64,000 bases of DNA from Pseudonocardia sp. 73-21 (GTDB taxonomy: Bacteria; Actinomycetota; Actinomycetes; Mycobacteriales; Pseudonocardiaceae), in NCBI RefSeq assembly GCF_001899645.1, contig NZ_MKVV01000050.1, positions 1 through 64,000 on the forward strand. Reading direction: 5' to 3'. Shown in pieces: positions 25,905 through 36,028 of the stretch (within the stretch, counting starts at the first letter, position 1; each line of letters opens with the position of its first letter). Below the pieces are notes generated by a model. The model worked only from the letters and a program-made list of their open reading frames with translations. It was not told the DNA's origin and searched no databases. Position numbers and translations under genes: made by a program.

Positions 25905-27532
25905 CGGGACCCGGCGTCGAGCGCCCGCAGCTCGACCCGACGGATCTTGCCGGTAATGGTCTTCGGCAGCTCGTCGAGGAAGGCGATCTCGCGGGGGTGG
26001 TTCCAGCCGCCGGCGGTGCGCTTGCAGTGCTCCTTGAGCTCGGCCACCAGCTCGTCGCTGGGTTCGTGGCCCGCCGCCAGCGCGATCCAGGCCTTGACGA
26101 CCTGGCCGCGCTGCGCGTCGGGCTTGCCGACCACCCCGGCCTCGGCGACCGCGGGGTGCGACAGCAGGGCGGCTTCGATCTCGGTCGGGCCGATCCGGTA
26201 GCCGCCGGAGGAGATGACGTCGTCGCGGCGACTGCTGTACCAGAAGTACCCGTCCTCATCGATCCTCGCCAGGTCACCCGTCCACTGCCAGCCGTCGCGC
26301 AGGACCGCGGCGGTCGCCTCGGGCCGCTCCCAGTAGCCCTGGGTGAGGGCCGGGTAGTCCGGCCGGGACACGATCTCGCCGACCTCGCCGGTGGTCAGCT
26401 CGTTGCCCTCGTCGTCGACCACAGCCACGGTGAGCCACGGCAGGGCCGGGCCCAGGCTGCCGGGCTTGATGGTCATGTCGTTGCGGTTGCTGCACAGCGC
26501 CGCGCCGTTCTCGGTCTGCCCGTAGCACTCGACGATCGGCGTGCCGAACCGGCGCCGCGACCACTCGAGGGTCTCCGGGTCGAGCGGCTCGCCCACGGTG
26601 CCGAGCCGGCGGATCGGGACGGGTCCACCCGCACCGGGCAGCCCGGCCTCGCCGGAACGCATCATCCGGTAGGCGGTGGGCACCGCGAACATGGTGGTGA
26701 CGCCCTCGTCGCGGATGATCGACCACCAGCGGGCGGGGTCGAACTCGCCCTCGTAGGTCACGAAGCCCTGCCCGTAGCCCAGCGTGCCCAGCGGCAGCAG
26801 GACCCCGGTGATCCACGCCAGATCCGAGGTCGGCCACATGACGTCCTCGGGCCGCAGCTCCAGGGTCAACGCGACCAGCGCGAGCGCCCCGACCAGCAGC
26901 TGGTGCCCGTGCACCGAGCCCTTCGGCCTTCCGGTGGTGCCGCTGGTGTAGAAGAGGAACGCCGGGTCCTCGGCCGTGGTGTCCGCCACCTCGACACCCG
27001 CCGGGGCGGCGGACATCCGGGAGGTCAGGCCGCCGGGACCGTCGTCGTCGATCAGCACCACCGTGGCCCCGACGGCGGCGGCCGCCGCGCGCACGGTCGG
27101 CTCATGGGCCCGCGCGGTGACGATCACCCGCGGTCGGGCGTCCTCCACCCGGACGGCGACACCGTCGGGGCCGAATGTGGTGGACAGGCAGCTCCACACG
27201 GCGCCGACCTTGAGCGTGCCGAGCAGCAGGGCCCAGTGCACGGGCAGCCGGGGCATCATGGTGAACACCCGGTCACCCTGGGCCACGCCGAGCGCGCGCA
27301 GCGCGCCGGCGACCCGGTCGGAGGTGTCGGCGAGCTCGGCGAAGCCGACGTCGCGCGAGGAGCCGTCGGCCCCCAGCCAGCGGATCGCCCGTGCCCCGGA
27401 GTCGCGGTAGCGGTCGCACACCTGGACCGCGAGGTTCATCCGGTCCGGCACCCGCCACTGGAAGCTCTTGGCGATCTCGGCGTTGCCGGTGTCGCGCAGG
27501 GTCGCGTAGTAGGCCGTGTCGACGTCGGTCAC
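25901..27532 (-). CDS. acyl-CoA synthetase, acetyl-CoA-synthetase-like group
   Basis: A 543-residue ANL enzyme of the acetyl/medium-chain acyl-CoA synthetase type. Its N-terminal region (FQWRVPDRMNLA, near 24) precedes the adenylation domain, as in that group. The P-loop is YTSGTTGRPKG. WQWTGDLARIDEDGY, SSGGYRIGPTEIE and the catalytic Lys in TITGKIRRVEL are all present. The GTG at 27532 has GGGAG five bases upstream. It is the first gene of a two-gene operon with the esterase and faces the AliB-like dehydrogenase across a short promoter region. This suggests the CoA ester it makes could feed the divergent genes at 27629 onward. Confidence 0.9.
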   Translation of the reverse strand: MTDVDTAYYATLRDTGNAEIAKSFQWRVPDRMNLAVQVCDRYRDSGARAIRWLGADGSSRDVGFAELADTSDRVAGALRALGVAQGDRVFTMMPRLPVHWALLLGTLKVGAVWSCLSTTFGPDGVAVRVEDARPRVIVTARAHEPTVRAAAAAVGATVVLIDDDGPGGLTSRMSAAPAGVEVADTTAEDPAFLFYTSGTTGRPKGSVHGHQLLVGALALVALTLELRPEDVMWPTSDLAWITGVLLPLGTLGYGQGFVTYEGEFDPARWWSIIRDEGVTTMFAVPTAYRMMRSGEAGLPGAGGPVPIRRLGTVGEPLDPETLEWSRRRFGTPIVECYGQTENGAALCSNRNDMTIKPGSLGPALPWLTVAVVDDEGNELTTGEVGEIVSRPDYPALTQGYWERPEATAAVLRDGWQWTGDLARIDEDGYFWYSSRRDDVISSGGYRIGPTEIEAALLSHPAVAEAGVVGKPDAQRGQVVKAWIALAAGHEPSDELVAELKEHCKRTAGGWNHPREIAFLDELPKTITGKIRRVELRALDAGSR

Positions 27533-27556
27533 GGTGACTCCCGTTCAGGGGTGTTG

Positions 27557-27580
27557 TGATCTAGATCATCGTGATTATCA
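27557..27580. promoter_or_regulatory. palindromes in divergent promoter
   Basis: TGATCTAGATCA (27557-27568) is a perfect 12-base palindrome, and TGAT-T-ATCA (27572-27580) follows three bases later. Both sit in an AT-rich patch between the minus-strand ligase and the plus-strand AliB-like gene, with TATCAT (27576-27581) as a possible -10 for the latter. A regulator could govern both directions from here. Confidence 0.5.
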
Positions 27581-27628
27581 TCCTGAATGTGCGGGCGGGC
27601 AAGGCTGCTCACCGACGGGGAGGACATC

Positions 27629-28792
27629 GTGGACTTCACCCTGACCGATCGTGAGCGCGAGTGGGTCGAGCTCGGGCGCACGCTCGCCGCCGAGTTCGCT
27701 CCCCGGGCCGCCCGCTGGGACTCCGAGGCGGCCTACCCCGAGGAGAACCACAAGCGGCTCGGTGAGCTCGGACTGCTCGGCGCCGCGCTGCCCGTCGACT
27801 TCGGCGGGGGAGGGGCCAGCCTCGTCGAGTGCTACCTGTTGGTCGAGGAGATCAGCAAGGCGTGCGCCAACACCGCGCTGCTGGTGCACGACCAGAACGT
27901 CTCCGGCCGGATCCTCGCCACCTACGGCGGCCCCGGTCATCGCGAGATCCTGGAGCGGCTCGCCGCCGGCACGGCGGAGGTGACCATCGCGATGACCGAG
28001 CCGCAGGCGGGCTCGGCGCTCTACGAGCTGACCACCACCGCCCGCCGCGACGGTGACGAGTGGGTCGTCGACGGCGGCAAGACCTACAACTCCTTCGGCG
28101 ACCGCGCCGCTGCGCATCTGGTCTACGCCCGGTTCGCCGAGGCCGGCTCGGCACCGTCGTCGGGTCCCGAGGGGATCGGCATCGTGCTCGTGGACGCCCA
28201 CCGGGAGGGCGTGTCGACCACCCCGATGGGTCGCAAGCTCGGCATGCGCGGCGTGGAGGAGGTCCACCTGCACTTCGACGGGGTGCGGGTGCCCGCCGCC
28301 AACGTCGTCATCGAAGGCCGGGCGGGCTCCACCGAGGGCTTTACCCGGCCGCTGGAGGTCTACAACGCCACCCGGGTCGGGATGGGGGTGATGGCGCTGG
28401 GGATCGCCCAGGGGGCGATGGACGTCGCGATCGCCCACCTGCGCACGCGCCGCCAGTTCGGCCGCCGGCTCGCCGACTTCCAGGGCCTGCAGTGGATGCT
28501 CGCCGACGCGGCCGTCGCGGTCGAAGGCGCCCGGTTGCTGTGCTACCGGGCACTGGCGGAGGTCGACGCCGGCCGCACCTCGGCCTACCACTCCGCCTGC
28601 GCGAAGGTCGCCGCCACCGAGGGCGCGTTCCGGGTGGTCGACGACTGCCTGCAGATGCTCGGCGGCGCCGGGTACTTTGCCGAGGCGCCGCTGGAGCGGA
28701 TGCTCCGCGACGTGCGCATGTTCAAGATCACCGGTGGGACGACCCAGATCCTGAAGAACACGATCGGGCGCGCGCTCGTGGGCAGGCCCTGA
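27629..28792 (+). CDS. acyl-CoA dehydrogenase lacking the usual Glu; AliB-like candidate
   Basis: A 387-residue acyl-CoA dehydrogenase with TEPQAGSALYEL, RRQFGRRLADFQGLQW, and LGGAGYFAEAPLERMLRD near the end. The terminal motif reads ITGGTTQI, so Gly369 replaces the catalytic Glu of medium-chain enzymes. The alternative ER position reads YNATRVG, so that Glu is absent too. Asp88 in LLVHDQN lies near the place where ring-specific cyclohexane- and cyclohexene-carboxyl-CoA dehydrogenases use an Asp as base. An AliB-like role on a ring CoA ester is therefore proposed. The GTG at 27629 has GGGGAGG five bases upstream and gives normal length; an earlier ATG at 27587 lacks this. It leads the 27629-32509 operon. 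Confidence 0.8.
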   Translation: MDFTLTDREREWVELGRTLAAEFAPRAARWDSEAAYPEENHKRLGELGLLGAALPVDFGGGGASLVECYLLVEEISKACANTALLVHDQNVSGRILATYGGPGHREILERLAAGTAEVTIAMTEPQAGSALYELTTTARRDGDEWVVDGGKTYNSFGDRAAAHLVYARFAEAGSAPSSGPEGIGIVLVDAHREGVSTTPMGRKLGMRGVEEVHLHFDGVRVPAANVVIEGRAGSTEGFTRPLEVYNATRVGMGVMALGIAQGAMDVAIAHLRTRRQFGRRLADFQGLQWMLADAAVAVEGARLLCYRALAEVDAGRTSAYHSACAKVAATEGAFRVVDDCLQMLGGAGYFAEAPLERMLRDVRMFKITGGTTQILKNTIGRALVGRP

Positions 28793-29604
28793 TGGCGGCG
28801 GTCGGCCCGGAGAACGGGACGCCGCCGGTCGTCGTGGAGTCCGTCGGCCGGGTCGGAGTCGTGCGGCTCGACCGGCCCGGCAAGCTCAACGCCCTCGACG
28901 GACCCACCATCAGCGCGCTGCGGGCGGCCGTCGCCCGCTGCGCCGCCGACGACGGGATCGCCGCGGTGCTCCTCGAGGGGGCCGGGCGGTCGTTCTGCGC
29001 CGGCGGGGACCAGGGCGCCGGCGCACAGCCGCCGAGGGGGCCCTACGGCTGGTACTCCTACATCGCGACCGAGGCCAACGCGCTGGTCCGGGAGCTGTTG
29101 GGGATGCCCAAGCCGGTGGTGGCCGCCGTGCAGGGCCATGCCTACGGCGCCGGGATGTGCCTCGCGCTGACCGCCGACCTGGTGGTCGCCGCCGACGACG
29201 CCCGGTTCTGCATGCCGTACCTGAAGATCGCCAACAAGCCCGACTTCGGGGCTTCCTACCTGTTGCCGCGTCGGGTCGCGAGCCTGTCGGTCGCCAAGGA
29301 CCTGATCTACACCTCGCGCGTCGTCGACGCCCCCGAGGCCCTGCGGCTGGGGCTGGCCAACCGGCTGGAACCCGCGGCCGGGATGCGGGCGGCCGCGCTG
29401 GCACTGGCCACCGACCTGGCCGCGGGACCGGCCCAGGCGCTGGCGCTGTCCAAGGCGATCCTGGACCGCTCGCTCGACTCCGACCTCGACACGGTGCTGG
29501 CCCTGGAGGCCATGGCGCACGGCATCGTCAAGGTCTCCCGCGACCACGCCGAGGGTGTCGCCGCGTTCTTCGGCAAGCGCCCGCCGACCTTCACCGGGGA
29601 GTAG
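28792..29604 (+). CDS. crotonase-fold protein without the hydratase glutamates
   Basis: A 270-residue enoyl-CoA hydratase/isomerase-family protein. SFCAGGDQ near 67 and HAYGAGMCLAL near 116 build the oxyanion hole. The residues at the two hydratase Glu positions are Cys123 and Tyr143, so water addition by the usual mechanism is unlikely. The unusual stretch YLKIANKPDFGASYLL follows. The ATG at 28792 overlaps the stop of the dehydrogenase by one base (TGATG), a strong sign of coupling. It may be an isomerase, hydrolase or C-C bond lyase acting directly after the AliB-like step. The exact reaction is not determined. Confidence 0.86.
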   Translation: MAAVGPENGTPPVVVESVGRVGVVRLDRPGKLNALDGPTISALRAAVARCAADDGIAAVLLEGAGRSFCAGGDQGAGAQPPRGPYGWYSYIATEANALVRELLGMPKPVVAAVQGHAYGAGMCLALTADLVVAADDARFCMPYLKIANKPDFGASYLLPRRVASLSVAKDLIYTSRVVDAPEALRLGLANRLEPAAGMRAAALALATDLAAGPAQALALSKAILDRSLDSDLDTVLALEAMAHGIVKVSRDHAEGVAAFFGKRPPTFTGE

Positions 29605-29608
29605 ACCC

Positions 29609-30754
29609 ATGGACTTCGACTTCACACCCGAGCAGGACGCGCTGCGCGCGGCCGTGCGCGAGATGATGGACCGGGAGGCCCCCGAGGAGTACCTGCAGCG
29701 CCTGGACCGGGAGCACCTCTTCCCCCACGAGCTGTGGCGGCGCTGGGTCGAGATGGATCTGCTCGCCATGCCGTTCCCGGCCCGCTACGGCGGCCTGGAC
29801 GGGGGCGTGCTCGAGTTCGTCATCACCGCCGAGGAGATCGGCCGCAAGGGCTACGACCTCGCGGGTGCCTACGGCATGACGGTGTTCCTGGGACTGCTGC
29901 TGGTGCGTCACGGAACCGACGAGCAGGCCGACGAGATCGTGCCGGGCATCGTCCGGGGCGAGCGCAGGCTGTCGATCTCGATCACCGAGCCCGACGCCGG
30001 CTCGGACGCCGGCGCCATGCGCACCTTCGCTCGCGCGGACGGCGACGACTTCCTGATCGAGGGTCAGAAGGTCTTCTCCACCGGGGCCGGGCTGCCCGAC
30101 AACACGATCCTGCTCTTCGCGCGCACCGGCCGCGACGACCGCAAAGCGATCTCGTGCTTCCTGGTGCCCAACAACACTCCGGGCCTCAAGGTGGTCCGGC
30201 TCGACACGCTGGGCCGGCACTCGATGGGCACGTTCGAGCTGTTCCTCGACGACGTGCGGGTCCCCGCCGCGAACCTCGTCGGCGAGCTGCACGGGGGCTG
30301 GGACATCCTGCTCGCGGGCCTGGAGTTGGAGCGCACGATGACCTGCGCGGCCTACGTGGGCAACGCCCAGACCGTGGTCGACCAGGCGCTGGCCTATGCG
30401 CGGGGACGCGAGCAGTTCGGCCGGCCGATCGGCGATTTCCAGGCGATCGCGCACATGCTGGCCGACATGCAGACCGCGGTGGACGCCGCGCGGCTGCTGA
30501 CCTACCGGGCCGCGACGCTGGTCGCGCAGGGCCGTCCCGCCCGGCAGGAGGTGGCGATGGCCAAGCTGTTCGGGTCCGAGACGTTCGTCGACGTCGCGAA
30601 CAAGGGCATGCAGGTGCTGGGCGGCTACTCCTACATGATGGACTTCCCGATGCAGCGCCACTTCCGCGACGCGCGCATCACCACGGTGACGGCCGGAACG
30701 TCGCAGATGCAGCGCAACCACATCGCCCGCGGCATGGGGCTGCGTCCCCGCTGA
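29609..30754 (+). CDS. acyl-CoA dehydrogenase
   Basis: A 381-residue acyl-CoA dehydrogenase. ITEPDAGSDAGAMRTF and GQKVFSTGAG lie in the flavin domain, REQFGRPIGDFQAIAHMLAD in the C-terminal domain, and TAGTSQMQRNHIARGMGL at the end. The Glu of LELERTM (Glu241) is the probable base, as in enzymes that lack the EGT motif. GGGGAG lies a few bases before the ATG at 29609, and the preceding crotonase ends five bases upstream. It is the third gene of the plus-strand operon and would perform another desaturation in the same pathway. No short partner gene accompanies it, so it is probably a homotetramer. Confidence 0.92.
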   Translation: MDFDFTPEQDALRAAVREMMDREAPEEYLQRLDREHLFPHELWRRWVEMDLLAMPFPARYGGLDGGVLEFVITAEEIGRKGYDLAGAYGMTVFLGLLLVRHGTDEQADEIVPGIVRGERRLSISITEPDAGSDAGAMRTFARADGDDFLIEGQKVFSTGAGLPDNTILLFARTGRDDRKAISCFLVPNNTPGLKVVRLDTLGRHSMGTFELFLDDVRVPAANLVGELHGGWDILLAGLELERTMTCAAYVGNAQTVVDQALAYARGREQFGRPIGDFQAIAHMLADMQTAVDAARLLTYRAATLVAQGRPARQEVAMAKLFGSETFVDVANKGMQVLGGYSYMMDFPMQRHFRDARITTVTAGTSQMQRNHIARGMGLRPR

Positions 30755-30779
30755 CATCGGCTTATTAATGCCTCGATGT
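30754..30779. promoter_or_regulatory. imperfect inverted repeat before a BVMO gene
   Basis: ACATCGGC (30754-30761) and GCC-TC-GATGT (30770-30779) pair with a two-base bulge around the AT-rich loop TTATTAAT. It follows directly on the dehydrogenase stop and lies 110 bases before the BVMO at 30890. It could be an operator for a separate BVMO promoter or an attenuating hairpin. The rest of the gap to 30889 holds a ribosome site (GGGGAG) and nothing else clear. Confidence 0.4.
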
Positions 30780-30829
30780 GGGGCACGCCATGTCGGCCCG
30801 TTCCCCTGACGATGGACTCAGGTGCCTGA

Positions 30830-32509
<1,680 letters not shown>

Positions 32510-32518
32510 TCCGGGGGC

Positions 32519-32552
32519 GTGCGGCCCGTCCGTTCCCGTGGGCGGGCCGCAC
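32519..32552. terminator. bidirectional terminator hairpin
   Basis: GTGCGGCCCG (32519-32528) and CGGGCCGCAC (32543-32552) form a perfect 10-base stem with a 14-base loop. It lies in the 66-base gap between the convergent BVMO gene and the second BadI-like gene. A stem of this strength can stop transcription from both sides. Confidence 0.75.
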
Positions 32553-32575
32553 GACGCCATCGGGTCGGCCGCTCC

Positions 32576-33394
32576 TCAACGGTAGGGCGAGAAATCCGGT
32601 TTGCGCTTCTCCAGGAACGCCGTGGCGCCCTCCTGCTGCTCGCCGGACTCGAAGAACGTGGGGTTGATCTCCTCCAGGAAGTTGTCGGGGATCTGCCGGT
32701 CGCGCAGCGGCTGGTACTCGTCGTCGAAGCTCTTCTTCAGCACCTTGAGCACCGTCGGGCTCAGGGCGAGCATGTCGTTGGCCCAGCGGCGCACCTCGGC
32801 GTCGAGTTCGTCGGCGGGCACCACCGCGTTGACCAGGCCCCAGTCGAGCATCTGCGCCGCGGTGTAGCGCCGGCACACCAGCCACATCTCCCGGGCCCGC
32901 TTGGCGCCGATCGTCCGCACGAGGTAGGACACGATCGCGCCCGACGCCGGGCTGCCGACCCGCGGGCCGTTCTGGCCGAACTTCGCGTCGTCGGAGGCGA
33001 TGGTGAGGTCGCAGTGGTAGGCGAGGTGGTTGCCGCCGCCGATGCACCAGCCGCGGACCTTCGCGATCACCGGCTTGAGGCAGTCGCGCATCGCGTCGTA
33101 GAGGCCGACCATGAAGTCGTCGCCGCCGCCCTTGTTGTCGCGCAGCTCCTTGAGCCCGCCCTCCTTCTCCCAGCTCATGTCGCCACCCGCGCAGAAGGCG
33201 CGCTCGCCGGCTCCGGTCAGGACGATCACGCCGACGTCGCTGTCGGCACCGGCCCGCCGGAACGCGTCGATCATCTCGCGGACGGTGACGGGGGTGAACG
33301 AGTTGAGCTTGTCGGGCCGGTTGATCGTGATCGTCGCGACCGAGTCGGCCACGTCGTAGAGGATCTCGGTGTAGGTCGCGGTGGTCTGGGTCAT
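32576..33394 (-). CDS. BadI/MenB-type ring-cleaving hydrolase (copy 2)
   Basis: A 272-residue paralogue of the gene at 7653-8462. It shares INRPDKLNSFTP, VLTGAGERAFCAGGDM, KPVIAKVRGWCIGGGNH, FGQNGPRVGSP, ALDWG-like MLDWGLVNAVVP and EKRKPDFSPYR. It keeps the MenB/BadI features, so hydrolytic opening of a beta-keto ring CoA ester is the likely reaction. AAGGAG lies seven bases before the ATG at 33394. It is the last gene of the minus-strand operon with the thiolase and hot-dog subunits. Two ring hydrolases in one island suggest two different rings, or two stages of one polycyclic substrate, each opened in the same way. Confidence 0.85.
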   Translation of the reverse strand: MTQTTATYTEILYDVADSVATITINRPDKLNSFTPVTVREMIDAFRRAGADSDVGVIVLTGAGERAFCAGGDMSWEKEGGLKELRDNKGGGDDFMVGLYDAMRDCLKPVIAKVRGWCIGGGNHLAYHCDLTIASDDAKFGQNGPRVGSPASGAIVSYLVRTIGAKRAREMWLVCRRYTAAQMLDWGLVNAVVPADELDAEVRRWANDMLALSPTVLKVLKKSFDDEYQPLRDRQIPDNFLEEINPTFFESGEQQEGATAFLEKRKPDFSPYR

Positions 33395-33440
33395 CGGTGA
33401 CTCCTTCGTGCAGATGGACTGGGTGGTCCGGCGCGGCGTG

Positions 33441-34628
33441 TCAGTCGCGTTCGGCTCCGACGATCGAGGCGAACGAGACGCACGCGCCGGGCGCGCCGCC
33501 GAGGTTGTGCGTCATTCCCAGCCGGGGGCTCGCGAGCTGGCGCTCGCCGGCCTCGCCGCGCAGCTGCAGCCACATCTCGAACAGCATCCGCAGCCCGCTG
33601 GCGCCGATCGGGTGCCCGAAGGACTTCAGGCCGCCGTCGGGGTTGACGGGCAGGCCGCCGCCGAGGTCGAAGAAGCCCTCCAGCACGTCCTTCCAGCCCT
33701 GGCCGCGCTCGGAGAACCCGAGGTCCTCCATCAGGACCAGCTCGGTGGGGGTGAAGCAGTCGTGCACCTCGGCCATCGAGATCTCGGTGCGTGGGTCCTT
33801 GACTCCGGCCTGCGCGTAGGCGTCCTCGGCGCAGCGCACGACCTCGGTGAAGGTGGTGTAGTCGTAGGCGGGGTCGAGCGGTCCCTCGGCCGGGCCGGCC
33901 ACGAACGACAGCGCCTTGATGTAGATCGGCCGGTCGGTGTAGCGGTGGGCGTCCTCGGCCCGCACGATCAGCGCCGCGGCCGCGCCGTCCGACACCCCCG
34001 AGCAGTCGAAGATGCCGAGCTGCCCGGCCACCAGCGGAGAGCAGGCGATGGTCTCCTTCGCGACCTCGGTGCGGAACTGCGCACGAGGGTTCTTCGCCCC
34101 GTTGGCGTGGTTCTTCCAGGCGATGTGGGTCATCACCTCCTTCATCACGTCCGCGTCGACGCCGTACTTCTTCGAGTACGAAGGCGCGAGCAGCGAGAAC
34201 ATCGCGGGGGCGGTGAGTTCCGACTCGGTGCCGTCGTTCGCCGGGGTCGGGATGACGAGACCGGAGAAGCCGGAGTCCTTGAGCTTCTCGACCCCGACGG
34301 CCATCACACAGTCGTACGCTCCCGAGGCCACGGCGTAGGCGGCGTTGCGGAACGACTCCGACCCGGTGGCGCAGTAGTTCTCCACCCGGGTGACGGGCTT
34401 GTAGCCGATCTTGAGCGGCCGGGACAGCGTGAGCCCCGAGGACCCCGAGCCCATCGTCCCCAGCCAGAAGGCGTCGATGTCGTCCTTCTCGACGCCGGGC
34501 ACGGAGCCGATGCACTCGGTGACGGCGTCGATGAGCAGGTCGTCGACCGACCGGTCCCAGTGCTCGCCGAAGGGCGTGCACCCCATGCCGACGATGGCGA
34601 CCTTGTCGCGGATACCGTTGCTGGCCAT
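33441..34628 (-). CDS. SCP-x/Ltp-type thiolase
   Basis: A 395-residue thiolase-fold protein of the SCP-x/lipid-transfer type. The nucleophile is Cys86 in NYCATGSES. HDCFTPTE near 290, GHPIGASG with His339, and Cys383 in GAPGACVSF complete the usual set. It could cleave a 3-ketoacyl-CoA, or act as a retro-aldolase like the Ltp proteins of steroid side-chain degradation, which work with a DUF35 partner. The gene upstream encodes exactly such a DUF35 domain, separated by two bases. AAGGAG precedes the ATG at 34628. The complete catalytic set favours thiolysis, while the context allows either reaction. Confidence 0.88.
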   Translation of the reverse strand: MASNGIRDKVAIVGMGCTPFGEHWDRSVDDLLIDAVTECIGSVPGVEKDDIDAFWLGTMGSGSSGLTLSRPLKIGYKPVTRVENYCATGSESFRNAAYAVASGAYDCVMAVGVEKLKDSGFSGLVIPTPANDGTESELTAPAMFSLLAPSYSKKYGVDADVMKEVMTHIAWKNHANGAKNPRAQFRTEVAKETIACSPLVAGQLGIFDCSGVSDGAAAALIVRAEDAHRYTDRPIYIKALSFVAGPAEGPLDPAYDYTTFTEVVRCAEDAYAQAGVKDPRTEISMAEVHDCFTPTELVLMEDLGFSERGQGWKDVLEGFFDLGGGLPVNPDGGLKSFGHPIGASGLRMLFEMWLQLRGEAGERQLASPRLGMTHNLGGAPGACVSFASIVGAERD

Positions 34629-34630
34629 GA

Positions 34631-36028
34631 CTAGTGCTCCTTCCTGACAGGACGTGCCTTCCAGAAGTAGTTGTGCACGCCACCGGCGGTGTGGAAGCGC
34701 CGGAACGTCATCTCCACCCGATCGCCGATCGCGACCGCCCCGGGGTCGACGTCGGCGAGCTGGCAGCCGTAGCGGCCGCCGCCGTCGAAGTCGATGACGA
34801 CGTCGACGACCGGCGGGGCGAGCGAGAAGGCCAGCTTGTCGATGGTGAACGTGGCCACGGTGGCCCGCTTGGCCGCCAGTGGCACCGGCTCGGCGCGGTC
34901 GACCGCGCCGCAGTGCACGCACACCCGCTGCGGGGGCACGTTGACCGTCGAGCACTCCAGGCAGCGCGAGCCCTCGAACGCGTACTTCCACCGCAGCGAG
35001 CGTGCCGCGGGAGGGCCGGCCGGCCGCTCCGGGTCGGGGCGGCGCGGCGGCTCGCGGTCCAGGAACCCGCGCCAGGTCAGGAAGTCCGGGTAGGACACGG
35101 CACGCGAGGCCGCGAGCTGGTCACGCACCCCGTCGCCGGTGGGGCGGCGGGTGATCGCGTCGGTCACGCGCAGGACCGTGGCGTCGGCCCCGTCGGCGGC
35201 GACGACGAGCAGGACGGTGTCACCCGGCGCGGCCCGGTCCAGCACGTCGGCCAGCACCAGGCCGGCGTGCGCGGCACCGGCGAACCCGACCTCGTTCTCC
35301 AGCCCGTCGGCGCGCGAGGACTTCGGGAACGCGCCGAGCGCCGCCCGCGCCGCCCTGGCCTGCGGTGAGGACACGATGACGTGGGTCGCTGCCTCGAGCT
35401 GCGCGGACTTGAGTGCCCGGGTCACAGCATCGGTGATCAACGGCAGGTAGGCCTGGGCCCCGAAGCGCTCCTCCCAGACCCGGCTGTAGGACTCGCCCGG
35501 CACCCTCCAGCGGTCCAGGAACTCCGCGGACACCGAGGCCTGGGCGACGATCTCGGCGAGGACCTGCTCGCCGGTGCCGAACGCGAACGCGACAGCCCCG
35601 TCGCCCCCGGCCACCTCGTCCGCCGAGCCGGGACGCCCGGTCCGGATGTCGGACAGCACGGCCATCCCGCCGGTGGCCGCGGCGGCCCGCAGGGCGCCGG
35701 ACGCGCCGCGGACAGCCGCGCCCAGGTCGGTGGCGAATCCCTCCCGGCTGCCGCCCAGGGCCGCGTGGATCGCGGTGGCGTTGGTCTTGTCGGCGTAGGC
35801 GGGCGCGGTGGTGGCGAAGTAGAGCGACCCGGGCGTGGGCGCGCCCCACAGCGCCCGGCGGGCCGCCTCGACGCCCATCGACGTCGAGTCCTCGTCGTAG
35901 GCGGCCACGGTGCGGGTGCCCGTGCCGCCGCCCTGGCCGAGGCTCGCTCGGATCGCCGTCCGGTCGAGGCGGTGGAAGGGGACGTAGGCGCCGTAGGAGA
36001 CGATGCCGCGTCGGTCGTTCGAGCTCAT
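34631..36028 (-). CDS. HMG-CoA-synthase-like/DUF35 fusion protein
   Basis: A 465-residue two-domain protein. Residues 1 to about 320 resemble HMG-CoA synthase (GIVSYGAYVPFHRL at the start, ATTAPAYADKTNATAIHAAL). The active-site Cys is not seen: the region reads TDLGAAVRGASGAL. The C-terminal part is a DUF35 unit with a zinc ribbon of Cys356, Cys359, Cys370 and Cys373, then an OB-fold (ATFTIDKLAF, GDRVEMTFRRF). DUF35 proteins bridge thiolases and their partners by holding CoA. The next gene is an SCP-x thiolase, so a complex is likely. The ATG at 36028 overlaps the stop of the upstream hot-dog gene (ATGA). The synthase domain may be structural only. Confidence 0.82.
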   Translation of the reverse strand: MSSNDRRGIVSYGAYVPFHRLDRTAIRASLGQGGGTGTRTVAAYDEDSTSMGVEAARRALWGAPTPGSLYFATTAPAYADKTNATAIHAALGGSREGFATDLGAAVRGASGALRAAAATGGMAVLSDIRTGRPGSADEVAGGDGAVAFAFGTGEQVLAEIVAQASVSAEFLDRWRVPGESYSRVWEERFGAQAYLPLITDAVTRALKSAQLEAATHVIVSSPQARAARAALGAFPKSSRADGLENEVGFAGAAHAGLVLADVLDRAAPGDTVLLVVAADGADATVLRVTDAITRRPTGDGVRDQLAASRAVSYPDFLTWRGFLDREPPRRPDPERPAGPPAARSLRWKYAFEGSRCLECSTVNVPPQRVCVHCGAVDRAEPVPLAAKRATVATFTIDKLAFSLAPPVVDVVIDFDGGGRYGCQLADVDPGAVAIGDRVEMTFRRFHTAGGVHNYFWKARPVRKEH

